NCBI GenBank assembly: GCA_964599095.1
Contig: CAZREB010000011.1
Coordinates: forward strand, 62,001-126,000
From: SZAS-79 sp964599095
GTDB taxonomy: Bacteria; Pseudomonadota; Gammaproteobacteria; Burkholderiales; SG8-39
Direction of reading: 5' to 3'
Length of the DNA stretch: 64,000 nucleotides
Shown here piece by piece: positions 8,118-17,180 of the stretch. The position numbers and the translations under genes were made by a program. Each line of letters opens with the position of its first letter. The stretch's first letter is position 1. A model generated the notes under the pieces. That model had not been told where the DNA came from. It did not search any database and worked only from the letters and a program-made list of their open reading frames with translations.

Positions 8118-9271
8118 AGTTCTCCATCCTGCTTCCGACCCGCAACAGGCTGGAACTGCTCGAGCTCGCAATTGAATCCGTGCGCGGGCAGGACTATGCG
8201 GATTGGGAGGTGCTTGTTTCCGACAACGCCTCGGACGCCGATGTCGCCGCCGAGATCCGCAAGCTCGGAGAGCCGCGGATCAGGACGCGGCGGCTCGACC
8301 GCCTGGTGCCGGTCACCGACAACTGGAACGCAGCGCTTGAAATGGCGACGGGCGATTACTGCATCATGCTCGGCGACGACGACGTGCTCGTTCCCGGAGG
8401 TCTCGCGAGGGCCAAGGCACTGATCGACGCGTGGGACGGGCCCGAAGCAATCTATGCGCAAGCGCACCAGTATGCCTATCCCGGAGTGATTCCCGGGCAC
8501 CCGAGGGCTTTCGTCCAGACCGGCTACAACGCGTTCCTCGAAGGGAAGGACAAGCCGTTCAGGCTCGCGCCGGAGGTTGCGCGGCAGTTCGCCCTTGCCG
8601 CGATGGATTTTCGGATCCTTTACGGCTTCAACATGCAGCATTTCGTGTTCAGCCGCCGCCTGGTGGGGCGCCTCGGGGTAAAAGGCCCGTTCTTCCAGTC
8701 GCCTTATCCGGACTACTACGCGGCCAATGCGATCCTCCTTTCGGCCGGTTCGCTGATCGCGACGCCGGAGCCGGTCTGCATGATCGGCATCAGCCCGAAA
8801 TCCTTCGGCTTCTTCTATGCGAACGCCAATGAAAGCGAGGGGGTGGCCTTCCTGAACAATATCGCCGACTCGGAGATTGCCGGGCGGCTGGAAGGCCAGA
8901 TCGTCCCCGGGACCAACATGAACGATTCGTGGCTTTGCGCGATGGAGACGCTGAAGCGCAATTTTCCCGAAGCCGGGACGCGGGTGGCGTATGCCCGTTA
9001 TCGGCGCCTGCAGTACCATGCAATTCTTCATTCCCGTGCACCCGCAAGGTATCTGCGGCTCCTGCGGACCATGCGGCTGTGGGAAATCGCGGTCTACGGC
9101 GCAACCGCGGCTGCCTATTTCATGGCGCGGCTCCTGCCGGGGAAGTTTTCCTTTCGGGTTCGCGACGCCATCAGTCACATGCTGTTCAGCCGCTCCCCCC
9201 GGTTCGACCCGCATCTGGAAGAGGTTCCTTACCTCGACATCCTGGAGGCCGCGCGCGCGAATGCACGCTAG
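8114..9271 (+). CDS. family 2 glycosyltransferase
   Basis: Inverting GT-A glycosyltransferase for polysaccharide assembly on the cytoplasmic face of the membrane. Start is GTG at 8114, overlapping the methyltransferase stop by 4 bp (GTGA) and giving 385 residues. The N-terminal domain is classic GT2: KFSILLPTRNRLELLELAI, then VSDNASD and the metal-binding CIMLGDDDVLVPGG. The roughly 200-residue C-terminal part is long for GT2, without clear membrane spans, and probably shapes acceptor binding. Donor and acceptor are unknown. It overlaps the next GT2 by 11 bp, so the two are translationally coupled. Confidence 0.9.
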   Translation: MKFSILLPTRNRLELLELAIESVRGQDYADWEVLVSDNASDADVAAEIRKLGEPRIRTRRLDRLVPVTDNWNAALEMATGDYCIMLGDDDVLVPGGLARAKALIDAWDGPEAIYAQAHQYAYPGVIPGHPRAFVQTGYNAFLEGKDKPFRLAPEVARQFALAAMDFRILYGFNMQHFVFSRRLVGRLGVKGPFFQSPYPDYYAANAILLSAGSLIATPEPVCMIGISPKSFGFFYANANESEGVAFLNNIADSEIAGRLEGQIVPGTNMNDSWLCAMETLKRNFPEAGTRVAYARYRRLQYHAILHSRAPARYLRLLRTMRLWEIAVYGATAAAYFMARLLPGKFSFRVRDAISHMLFSRSPRFDPHLEEVPYLDILEAARANAR

Positions 9272-10187
9272 CGACCGGCCCCTGGTCAGCGTTTGCATTC
9301 CGACCCATGACGATTCAGGTGTCGTGGCCGATGCGCTTCGATCGGCATTGCGGCAGGCCTACTCACCCTTGGAGATCCTGGTGGTCGACAATCGTTCCTC
9401 CGACGGGACATGGGAGATCGTCAAGGCACTGGCCGCGGACGACCGGCGGGTGCGCACGTTGCGCAACGCCGAGAACATCGGCATGGCGCGCAACTTCAGC
9501 GCATGCGTAAGAGCCGCGAACGGAGAGTACGTCCTCATTCTCTGCGCCGACGATGTGCTGCAGGACGGCTGCGTTGAATTGCTCGCGACGGCACTGGGTG
9601 AGCATCCTGAGGCGGTCCTGGCTGCCTGTGGCCGCACGTTTACCGATCCCTCACTTCGACCGCGAAGGGTGTTTCGCGCGCGTTCAAGCAAGCAAGAGGT
9701 GCCTTCCGCCACAATGTTGCGCGAATGCTTTGCGCACGGAAACCGGATTGGCGAACCGAGCGCCGTCATGTTCCGGAGGCGCGCCGCAGCCCGCGGTTTC
9801 GATGCCGACTACAACCAGGCCGTAGACCTCGAGATGTGGCTCCATCTGCTCGGGAAGGGCTCGGCCGTTCTGCTTTCAGAGCAGGGTTGCCTGATCCGCC
9901 AGCACCCGCATCAGGCCACGCGCGACAACATTCGCAGCGGCCGGGTGGTGAGGGACAAGCAATTGCTCTACCGGCGGTATGCGCAGGGCATCTCGCATCT
10001 GCTGACTCCACTCGACAAGCTGGCCTGGGATGCACGCATGGCGTCAAGCCTCGCCCGCTCGCGGATGGCTGGCGGACCCTCGGATCCGGACGCCCTGGCA
10101 GAATTGTTCTACCCGAAGTTGTTCCGCGCGCTGACGAACCCGCTGGTCGGTTCGGCCTGGCGGCTGCGGCGCCTGTTTCCGGGTTAG
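9261..10187 (+). CDS. family 2 glycosyltransferase
   Basis: Second GT2 enzyme of the unit, 308 residues from the ATG at 9261, which lies inside the end of the preceding gene. It shows PLVSVCIPTHDDSGVVADAL, LVVDNRSSDGTWEIV and the metal site LILCADDVLQDG; the DxD equivalent is ADD. The stop TAG at 10185-10187 overlaps the manC stop on the other strand, so there is no room for a terminator between the two convergent genes. Sugar specificity is not visible. Confidence 0.9.
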   Translation: MHASDRPLVSVCIPTHDDSGVVADALRSALRQAYSPLEILVVDNRSSDGTWEIVKALAADDRRVRTLRNAENIGMARNFSACVRAANGEYVLILCADDVLQDGCVELLATALGEHPEAVLAACGRTFTDPSLRPRRVFRARSSKQEVPSATMLRECFAHGNRIGEPSAVMFRRRAAARGFDADYNQAVDLEMWLHLLGKGSAVLLSEQGCLIRQHPHQATRDNIRSGRVVRDKQLLYRRYAQGISHLLTPLDKLAWDARMASSLARSRMAGGPSDPDALAELFYPKLFRALTNPLVGSAWRLRRLFPG

Positions 10188-11608
10188 CGCTTGTAGCGAT
10201 CCTCGAATCGGACGATGTCGTCCTCGCTGATCAGGTCGCCCGACTGGACCTCGATCAGGTGCAGTTCGCATTCGCCGGGATTCTCGAGCCGGTGGGTCTC
10301 GGAAAGCGGGATGTATACGGATTGGTTTCGCTCCAGGGTCATCTCCTCGTCGCCCTTGGTGACGCGGGCCGAACCGCTCACGACCACCCAATGCTCGGCG
10401 CGATGGTGGTGCATCTGCAGGGACAGCGCGGCTCCCGGCTTCACCATGATCCTTTTTACAAGGTACCCGGGCCCCGCGTCGAGATTCTCGAAATATCCCC
10501 AGGGACGGTAGACCCGCGTATGGTTCAGGTGCTCGGTTCGGTTCGTCTCATGCAGGTCCTCGACGATGTCTCGGACCTCCTGGCTTCGGGACCGGTCGGC
10601 TACGAGAAGCGCGTCGTCGGTCTCCACGATGACAAGGTCCCTGACGCCGAGCGTTGCCACCAGCCGCCGGTCGCTAAATACCAGCGAGTTGCTCGTCTCA
10701 TGCATGCGTACGTCGCCTCGCGACGCATTGCCGTCGGCATCCCTGTTCGCAATTTCCCAAAGCGCCGTCCAGGAGCCCACATCGCTCCAGCCGAAGCTTG
10801 CGGGAACGACGGCAGCGCTGTCCGTGCGCTCCATGACTGCGCGATCGATCGCTTCAGACGGGCACGAAAGAAAAGCTTCGCGGCCCAGGCGGAGAAAACC
10901 CAGATCGCGGGTCGCAGACTCAAAGGAGTTGCGTGCCGCGGCGAGGATGTCGGGGCGAAACCGCTCGAGTTCCCGGATAAGTCGCTTCGACCGGAAGGCA
11001 AACATTCCGCTGTTCCAATAGACTTCGCCCGTCTCGATCAGGGACTTGGCTACTTCAGCCGGCGGCTTCTCCACGAACCGGGCCACGCGATAGGCGCCAT
11101 CACTACCCGCGATTGCTTCGCCCCGCGCAATGTATCCGAATCCGCTGTCCGGTCGCGTGGGGCGGATCCCGAACGTCACCAGGTAACCCGACTCCGCGAG
11201 TTGCGAAGCACGACGGACCGACTCACCGAATGCCTGAGTGTCATCGATCGCGTGGTCGGATGCGAGTACGAGCAGGACCGGATCTTCCGCCTCGGTCGCA
11301 ATTGCGGCGATCGCAATTGCCGCCGCAGTGTTGCGCCCTTCGGGCTCAAGGACCTGCAGCGCGCGGGCTCCGAGGGCCGCGAGTTGGTCCGCGACGAGGA
11401 AGCGGTGTTCCTCATTGCAGATCACGATGGCCTCGGCGCCGCCCGAGACGGCGTGTGCCCGGTTCGTTGTGTCCTGCAGGAGGGTGCTATCTTTCGACAA
11501 CAGCGGGAGGAACTGCTTGGGCAGGAACTTTCGTGACATCGGCCAGAGCCGCGTCCCGCTCCCGCCACACAGGATGACGGGTTTGATCGACGCAGAATCT
11601 AGGGCCAT
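10184..11608 (-). CDS. manC: bifunctional mannose-1-phosphate guanylyltransferase / mannose-6-phosphate isomerase
   Basis: Makes GDP-mannose from mannose 1-phosphate and, in the bifunctional class, also isomerises fructose 6-phosphate to mannose 6-phosphate. At 474 residues it has the length of that class. The nucleotidyltransferase signature VILCGGSGTRLWPMSR with KQFLPLL is at about 11-33. The C-terminal cupin domain from about residue 350 starts PWGYFENLD and includes LQMHHHRAEHWVVVSG, the isomerase metal-site region. It stands alone between convergent and divergent neighbours, so it is probably a single-gene unit feeding mannose or a GDP-deoxyhexose into the glycan. Confidence 0.93.
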   Translation of the reverse strand: MALDSASIKPVILCGGSGTRLWPMSRKFLPKQFLPLLSKDSTLLQDTTNRAHAVSGGAEAIVICNEEHRFLVADQLAALGARALQVLEPEGRNTAAAIAIAAIATEAEDPVLLVLASDHAIDDTQAFGESVRRASQLAESGYLVTFGIRPTRPDSGFGYIARGEAIAGSDGAYRVARFVEKPPAEVAKSLIETGEVYWNSGMFAFRSKRLIRELERFRPDILAAARNSFESATRDLGFLRLGREAFLSCPSEAIDRAVMERTDSAAVVPASFGWSDVGSWTALWEIANRDADGNASRGDVRMHETSNSLVFSDRRLVATLGVRDLVIVETDDALLVADRSRSQEVRDIVEDLHETNRTEHLNHTRVYRPWGYFENLDAGPGYLVKRIMVKPGAALSLQMHHHRAEHWVVVSGSARVTKGDEEMTLERNQSVYIPLSETHRLENPGECELHLIEVQSGDLISEDDIVRFEDRYKR

Positions 11609-11715
11609 GAGCAGAATCTTGGCGGATGAACCATGAACCTTCGCTTTTCGAGAATCGGTAAGGGCGCGAGTGTATCCCGTCAGCTTGCGACCAACAATCG
11701 TGCTCGGGAGCAGGG

Positions 11716-12654
11716 ATGAACCGTAGGGTGCTTGTCACCGGGGCGACCGGATTTGTCGCTCGCGCACTGATCGGCCGTAGACCCACAGATCGCGAGTTTG
11801 TTGCCTCATCCCGCAGCCGCGTGGATGTCGGCGGCGTCGAGTGGCGCCGCAGTCCCGATCTGTCGGATTCGGCCGACTGGAAGCCTCTGCTCAAGGGAGT
11901 CGATTCGATCGTGCATCTCGCCGGCCGCGTGCATCGGCCATCCGACCCGGATATGCCGGCGTACTTCGCAGAGAACCGCGACGGCACGATCAAACTGGCC
12001 CGCGACGCGATCTCCTCCGGCGTGAGGCGCTTCATTTTCCTCAGCACGTCGAAGGTCCTTGGCGAAGAGTCCGGAGCGGACGCGCTTGCGGAGAATTCGC
12101 CATCGCGTCCCGGGGATGCGTATGCGGCATCGAAATTTTCGGCCGAGCAGTCGCTTGCGGAACTCCGCGGGAGCCTGGAAATTTCGATCCTTCGACCGCC
12201 TCTCGTCTACGGGCCGGGCGTGAAGGCCAATTTCCTGGCGCTCATGTCGGCAGTTGACCGCGGCTTGCCCCTTCCGCTGGCGAGCATCAGGAACAGGCGC
12301 AGCCTGATCGGGGTAGACAATCTTGTTTCTGCAATTGTGGCTTGCCTGGATTCGCCTGGCGCCGCGGGACGCACGTTCCATGTGACTGACGGCGTTCCCA
12401 GGTCCACCCCCGAACTGGTGCGTGCGATTGCTTCGGCGCTGGGTCGCCCCGCCCGGTTGCTTCCATTTCCACCTGCCCTCCTCGAGGCTTGTGGCGCGTT
12501 GATCGGTCGTGGCGACACCGTCAGGCGGCTGACCCGGTCTCTCGAACTGGACGACCGTGCGATCCGAACGGGCATCGGCTGGCGGGCACCACGAACGTTC
12601 GAAACAGAAATCGGGGAAACGGTGGAGTGGTACCGGCGCACGGCCAGGGCTTAG
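11716..12654 (+). CDS. NAD-dependent epimerase/dehydratase, nucleotide-sugar 4-reductase/epimerase type
   Basis: Extended short-chain dehydrogenase of 312 residues acting on a nucleotide sugar: RVLVTGATGFVARALI at 4-19, STSKVLGE near 111-118 and the catalytic YAASKFSAE (Tyr and Lys intact). The C-terminal pattern, with RSLIGVDNLVSAIVACL and LLPFPPALLEACGALIG, resembles WbpV-type proteins that handle 4-keto-N-acetylquinovosamine in O-antigen clusters; UDP-glucose 4-epimerase-like activity is the alternative. It lies alone on the plus strand, 107 bp from the divergent manC start and 7 bp before the end of a convergent GT9 gene. Confidence 0.82.
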   Translation: MNRRVLVTGATGFVARALIGRRPTDREFVASSRSRVDVGGVEWRRSPDLSDSADWKPLLKGVDSIVHLAGRVHRPSDPDMPAYFAENRDGTIKLARDAISSGVRRFIFLSTSKVLGEESGADALAENSPSRPGDAYAASKFSAEQSLAELRGSLEISILRPPLVYGPGVKANFLALMSAVDRGLPLPLASIRNRRSLIGVDNLVSAIVACLDSPGAAGRTFHVTDGVPRSTPELVRAIASALGRPARLLPFPPALLEACGALIGRGDTVRRLTRSLELDDRAIRTGIGWRAPRTFETEIGETVEWYRRTARA

Positions 12655-12661
12655 GTATCGC

Positions 12662-13657
12662 CTAGCCGGCCAAAAGGGTGCTCGCTGCCGCGATTGCTTC
12701 CCGGACGGAAATTTCCGCAACGGACCGGGTTGCTGCCGCCAGCACTATGTGACGCACACCCCAGGGCCTCCAGCGCGCCACGTCGGAGTCGCCAAACAAG
12801 CAAGCGATAGGCTTGCCGAGGGCGGCTGCGATGTGCATGGCGCCACCGTCGCTGCAGATCACTGCGTCGCATTCGGCCAGGCCGCCGATCAACTCGTGCA
12901 GCCCTGCAGTCGGCCACGGAACAATGCGGGCTCTTCCGGCAGCGAACTCTTGCACCGCTCTGGCTTTATCATCGTCTCCCGGATGCTGCGGATGAGTTCT
13001 CGCGCCGGGCGACCAGAAAAGCAGGAGCGTGGCGTGGTGCGTTTCGTGGAGTGCGATCGCAAGCTCGGCGAAGTTTTCGGCCGGCCAGCGCTGCATCGGC
13101 CGCCGCGCGCTTATGTGCAGGCCGACCACCGCGCCGGCGCGACTTGGATGCGCGCGGTCGATCGCTTGCCGCACGCGATGGCGTACACCGGCGTCGGGCA
13201 CCACCCGCAATGATGGAATCGGGCCCCGGATGCCGATCAGGCGAGCCGCAGAGAACGTGCGTTCGACTTCGTGCTGGCCGGGCGCAGCGTCTCCCGCGCA
13301 AATGACCCGACGGGCCCCGAGCAGGCCAGCCAGCCGTCTTGCACGCGTGTCCTGTTCGCCGGCGGCGACTATCACAAGGCCTATCCGCCGGCGCCGCAAT
13401 TGCCAAAGCATCGAAACCCGCGCGCCGAGCGCGCCGAACGTCCCGCCGTCGCTGCCGAGGTGCTTGAGCTTGCTGTACACATGGACGTGGTCGACATCCG
13501 GATTACCTTCGAGCACAGGCGCGTTGTAGCTGTTTGCCAATACTTCGATGCGGGCCTCGGGGAAATGCGTCCGCAATGCGGACAGCAAAGGCGTCGTACA
13601 CACCAGGTCGCCGATATTGTCCCGCCGGATGACGAGGATGTCCTCAGGCTCGCGCAT
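12662..13657 (-). CDS. family 9 glycosyltransferase (heptosyltransferase-like)
   Basis: GT-B glycosyltransferase of the ADP-heptose transferase family, 331 residues. The N-terminus DILVIRRDNIGDLVCTTPLL is the family signature. The C-terminal donor-side motif reads CDAVICSDGGAMHIAAALGKP, with the conserved Asp in CSDGG where relatives have DTG. It contains an unusual HPGDDDKA segment also found in the GT9 gene at 17155, and the two look like paralogues. Its start overlaps the GT4 gene by 14 bp, so ligase, GT4 and this gene form one minus-strand unit. The sugar transferred is unknown. Confidence 0.87.
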   Translation of the reverse strand: MREPEDILVIRRDNIGDLVCTTPLLSALRTHFPEARIEVLANSYNAPVLEGNPDVDHVHVYSKLKHLGSDGGTFGALGARVSMLWQLRRRRIGLVIVAAGEQDTRARRLAGLLGARRVICAGDAAPGQHEVERTFSAARLIGIRGPIPSLRVVPDAGVRHRVRQAIDRAHPSRAGAVVGLHISARRPMQRWPAENFAELAIALHETHHATLLLFWSPGARTHPQHPGDDDKARAVQEFAAGRARIVPWPTAGLHELIGGLAECDAVICSDGGAMHIAAALGKPIACLFGDSDVARWRPWGVRHIVLAAATRSVAEISVREAIAAASTLLAG

Positions 13658-14849
13658 CGCTCGCCTTCAGGCAGGCGGCCTGAGCCCTTCGCAGGTGGTC
13701 AAGGACGCCGCGTGCCCGGCCGACCATCGAGGCGTAGGAAAACTTTTCCAGGTGCGCGGTAGCCGCGCGCGGGTCGGGGCGCGGTCGACCGGCATGTATC
13801 GAGGCGATCAGGTTCCCGAATTCGAGGCCGCCATCCTCGCGCGGATCGCGGTAGAGGAAGCCGCCTTCGCCGTCCACTATGGTCTCGGTAAAAGGTGGCG
13901 CGCGCGGTGCGAGCACCGGAGTGCCGGCCGCCTGGGATTCGAGCACGTTGAGGCCCAACGCCTCCTTCTCGGGCAGGCCGGTCATGAGGTAGTCGAGTTG
14001 CGCATACACCGCCCCCACTGCCGGTTGATAACCCCAGAAGCGCACCCGGTCGATCATCGGGGCCAGCGCCCTCCTGAGATCGCGTACTTGGGCGTACCCA
14101 CCGTTGCCGAAGATCTCGAGGTTGATCCAGCCGAGTGGCGCAAGCCTGGGCGCCAGCAGTGAGAAGAGCAACGGGAACTGCTTGATCGGCGACAGCAGCG
14201 AAACGATGCCCAGTGTCAGCCCCTCCCTTCTAGAAAACGGTCTTCGTCCGCGGATCGATCGTACGAGGGGTTCCACGATCGAGAATATCCGGTCGCGACC
14301 CTTTCGGCTGTCCCAGTGGTAGGGCGATTCCTCGAGTATCGGCGCTGACGAATCGCGATCGAGGAGATCGAAAGTCCCGTATAGCGGCTCCGGATAGACC
14401 TGTGGTACCCCCGATCGCCGGAGCAATCCGATGCAGTAGTTAGATACGGTGAATACGGTTGAATAGCGGGAGAATTCAGCGGCGCTGCGATCGAGCATCG
14501 GCATGTGGGCAAACCCGGTCAGTACATGGTTCTTCGCCGCGATGTCGAGCAAGGCCCCGGGAAGGCGGCTTTGGGTCACGAGGACCGCTCCCAGGCCAGG
14601 CAGCCGTTCCGCGATCGAGCGCGTGTCTCTTGCTCCGACGACTTCCACCCCGGCAGAGTCAAGACTGTCCCAGAACCGGTTCGTGGGATCCACGTACAGC
14701 GTCACCTTGGCGCCTGCATCGGCCATCGCCCGCGAAAACCAGCGGGTGTACACCTCGCCTCCGCCGACGGCCCGTTGCAGGTTTATCTGGTGTACGTGGA
14801 TCAAAGGACTATGCCGCTTCGACTCCGCCCGATCGTGGGCGACGCGCAA
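13644..14849 (-). CDS. family 4 glycosyltransferase
   Basis: Retaining GT-B glycosyltransferase. The acceptor-side start LIHVHQINLQRAVGGGEVYT and the C-terminal EKEALGLNVLESQAAGTPVL (EX7E motif) followed by ETIVDGEGGFLY are clear GT4 features. No ATG fits. The longest frame starts at a TTG at 14849 (401 residues) and overlaps the ligase by 41 bp, while a TTG at 14804 starts five bases after the ligase stop, right at the conserved region (386 residues). Neither has a clear ribosome-binding site; translational coupling to the upstream ligase is likely. Donor unknown. Confidence 0.86.
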   Translation of the reverse strand: MRVAHDRAESKRHSPLIHVHQINLQRAVGGGEVYTRWFSRAMADAGAKVTLYVDPTNRFWDSLDSAGVEVVGARDTRSIAERLPGLGAVLVTQSRLPGALLDIAAKNHVLTGFAHMPMLDRSAAEFSRYSTVFTVSNYCIGLLRRSGVPQVYPEPLYGTFDLLDRDSSAPILEESPYHWDSRKGRDRIFSIVEPLVRSIRGRRPFSRREGLTLGIVSLLSPIKQFPLLFSLLAPRLAPLGWINLEIFGNGGYAQVRDLRRALAPMIDRVRFWGYQPAVGAVYAQLDYLMTGLPEKEALGLNVLESQAAGTPVLAPRAPPFTETIVDGEGGFLYRDPREDGGLEFGNLIASIHAGRPRPDPRAATAHLEKFSYASMVGRARGVLDHLRRAQAACLKASDARA

Positions 14850-16083
14850 GGGAAAGCCAGCCGCCGAGCAACAGCATGCTGACCAATGCGTGCTCGTGAT
14901 GCAGAGTTGTGTTCACCAATCCCACGCCCACGGCGATGAGCCAGGCCCCCAAGGCGCCTCCCCAGTAGGCCCACCTCGCTGCGCCGTCTCCGGACCGGGG
15001 CATCGCGCGCAGCGACCCGGCCCACGCCGCGAGGGCGATCAGTAGCACCAGCAGCCCGACCAGCCCCCGCTCCGCCAGCGTATTGACGAAGATGTTGTGC
15101 GCATGGGCTTGCGGCATCACGCGGGACTTGTCGAAGGGCTCCCCCCGCTCTGCGCTCCACTGCTCGATCCGGGAAAGGCTGATCCGGCCGTAGTTTCCCA
15201 TTCCGACACCGAACACCGGGTATATACGCCACGCTTCCAGTCCCGTTCGCCAGATATTGTCTCGAAAGGCAAGCATGTTGTGCTCCTTCATGCGGAGCGC
15301 GTTCTTTTGCACCACTTCCGGCTTGGCCACGAACAGGACGGCGACCACCAGCAGCGCGCCGGCCAGGATGCCCCACGTCTGCCTCCCGGTTCGCAGCGAA
15401 AAGGCCGCGAGAATCGCGATCAAGACCAGCAGCGAGGCACCAACGGTCGCCCGGCTCTGCATCACCACGATCGAGAGGAAGAATGCAATGCATACCGCAA
15501 GCCCGAGCATCCTGCGGCTTGCCAGATCCCCTTGCCACGACGCCCGCACCCATGCGACCGAGGCCCCAAACACGATCGCAAGGTAGATCGCGCTGTGATT
15601 CACGTGACCGACGGAATTGAGCCCCAGGTAACGCGGCTGCAGATCCGCCCGGGGCACGAAAAGAACTTCGTAATATCCGCGCAGGAGTGCGGCGAGCGTG
15701 CCGAAGGCAATCGCGGCAAGAAGCATGCGCAAAACGTCTTCCCCATACCGGGAGCGGCGCATCATCCACAAGACCGCTCCGTACCGGGCAATATCGAACG
15801 CCGACTTCCATTCGCTGTCGTGCAGCCCGGCAAACATTGCGGCCGCATATCCGGATGCGATCCATAGCGCGATCAGCGAATCCCACCAATCCCAGCGGCC
15901 ACCGAAATCACGGATCCTCGATCGATTGATCGTCCACAGAAGCACATAGACGATCCACAGGATGTTCTTCGGGACTTCGAACTGCGGTAGGACGAACGCA
16001 AACGCGCAGAGGGCGAGCGCTTCGAACTGGAAGAGGCGGCCGGATCGTTCGAGCGGATGCGCGGACGCTGATGAAGGCTGCAC
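14809..16083 (-). CDS. waaL: O-antigen ligase family protein
   Basis: Polytopic inner-membrane protein of the Wzy/WaaL fold, predicted to join undecaprenyl-linked O-antigen to lipid A-core on the periplasmic side. Many hydrophobic segments surround a large periplasmic loop with GVGMGNYGRISLSR and the signature HAHNIFVNTLAERGLVGLL. The frame is open back to a GTG at 16140, which would overlap the divergent gene; I prefer the GTG at 16083 (424 residues), 24 bases inside a possible transcription start. A polymerase (Wzy) role is the main alternative, but the presence of an ABC exporter nearby favours ligase. Confidence 0.82.
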   Translation of the reverse strand: MQPSSASAHPLERSGRLFQFEALALCAFAFVLPQFEVPKNILWIVYVLLWTINRSRIRDFGGRWDWWDSLIALWIASGYAAAMFAGLHDSEWKSAFDIARYGAVLWMMRRSRYGEDVLRMLLAAIAFGTLAALLRGYYEVLFVPRADLQPRYLGLNSVGHVNHSAIYLAIVFGASVAWVRASWQGDLASRRMLGLAVCIAFFLSIVVMQSRATVGASLLVLIAILAAFSLRTGRQTWGILAGALLVVAVLFVAKPEVVQKNALRMKEHNMLAFRDNIWRTGLEAWRIYPVFGVGMGNYGRISLSRIEQWSAERGEPFDKSRVMPQAHAHNIFVNTLAERGLVGLLVLLIALAAWAGSLRAMPRSGDGAARWAYWGGALGAWLIAVGVGLVNTTLHHEHALVSMLLLGGWLSLARRPRSGGVEAA

Positions 16084-16110
16084 GTAGGAGCGGGAGAATG
16101 CCTGAGTGGA

Positions 16111-16124
16111 GCGATTATAATCGC
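16111..16124. promoter_or_regulatory. 14-bp perfect palindrome carrying a TATAAT on both strands
   Basis: GCGATTATAATCGC is its own reverse complement and sits between the divergent starts of waaL and the GT9 gene at 16134. It gives TATAAT at 16116-16121 on the plus strand and at 16114-16119 on the minus strand. No good -35 box is found on either side. It may be a bidirectional -10 element or a small operator. If it is the plus-strand -10, the message would start about 6 bases before the ATG. Confidence 0.45.
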
Positions 16125-16133
16125 CCGACCCAC

Positions 16134-17180
16134 ATGGCACGCAGAGTTCTCTTCGTCATCCGCGGCAAGCTCGGCGACACCTTGGTGGCGTTCGCGACTG
16201 TGCGCAAGTACGCGGATGCTTTTCCACGCGATGAGATTACCCTGCTGACGCGTACAGGCTATGCGGCCCTGCTTCGGGGCGAGCAGGGCATTCGCATTGC
16301 CGGGTTTTCGAGCCGGCTGGGCATGATCGCGATTCTGATGAGGCTTTGGCTGGAACCCGCATTCGACGCTCTGCTCGTGATCTGGGGCTTCGGCACGCCG
16401 ATCAAGTGGATCGGCCGAATGGTTCGCGCGCGGCGCAAGATCTACCTTGATGGCAGGTACCCGTCGATTTATCGCGAGCACGCGGACCTGTCCCCGCATC
16501 GATTGCAGTCCGAGCCGATGTGGCAAGTGACGAGGATCTTCGAGCCGGCCCTTTCACAGCCGGGCCGGCTCGGCGTGCCGAGCCTGGCAGCGCGCAGGAG
16601 CACGACCCCGCTGGCTATCGGCGTCGCGCCGCTTGCCGACGAGCCGCGCCGGATCATGTCGCCGGCGACGCTGGCCTGCCTGCTGCGCGCCATCGCGAAA
16701 CTGCATCCCGGCGCACCGATCCGGGTGTTCCTCAACGTGTCCGACAGGGGCTCGGCCGAGTTGATGACGGCAGGCCTTCCAGCAGGAGCGGAGTTCTTTC
16801 TCTTTCCGCAGCTGGAGGACCTGGTGCGCGGATTCAGCGATCTTGCGTGCATCTATTGCACTGATACCGGCTTGTATCACCTGGCAGCTTCGATGGGGAT
16901 CCCTGCGACCGTGTTCTACGGACCGACCCAGCCGTGGAGAAACATGATGCCCGCCCAACCCGACGCGCGAGGTGCGAGGCTTGAGGTGCTCGGAAATCAG
17001 CACTGCGAGGAAAAGGCCTGCGAATCCCCAGCGTGCATCGATGGAGCGGTGCGCGCGTTCGGCGGCGAACCGCCACCTTCTTCGTTGGATGCGACGCCCC
17101 CCCGGTGCCCGCTGCGCCGCCATCGCCTCGACGATCTCACCAGGATCCACTGGCATGAAAATCCTCGTCATCAAGCGTGA
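16134..17180 (+). CDS. family 9 glycosyltransferase (heptosyltransferase-like)
   Basis: GT9 protein of 348 residues from the ATG at 16134, starting ARRVLFVIRGKLGDTLVAF as expected. The donor-binding motif is intact: CIYCTDTGLYHLAASMGIP followed by TVFYGPTQPWRNMMP. Near the end it has a Cys-containing stretch (CEEKACESPAC) seen in some core heptosyltransferases, then a basic tail that overlaps the next gene by 26 bp. No ribosome-binding site precedes the ATG. It is co-transcribed with the GT9 that follows. Sugar and acceptor are unknown; a core or O-antigen linkage near the inner core is likely. Confidence 0.85.
   Translation: MARRVLFVIRGKLGDTLVAFATVRKYADAFPRDEITLLTRTGYAALLRGEQGIRIAGFSSRLGMIAILMRLWLEPAFDALLVIWGFGTPIKWIGRMVRARRKIYLDGRYPSIYREHADLSPHRLQSEPMWQVTRIFEPALSQPGRLGVPSLAARRSTTPLAIGVAPLADEPRRIMSPATLACLLRAIAKLHPGAPIRVFLNVSDRGSAELMTAGLPAGAEFFLFPQLEDLVRGFSDLACIYCTDTGLYHLAASMGIPATVFYGPTQPWRNMMPAQPDARGARLEVLGNQHCEEKACESPACIDGAVRAFGGEPPPSSLDATPPRCPLRRHRLDDLTRIHWHENPRHQA

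Noticed and set aside
9725..11536. Plus-strand open frame of about 600 codons opposite manC
   Set aside because: manC on the minus strand is unmistakable, and the frame also overlaps the GT2 end in another frame.
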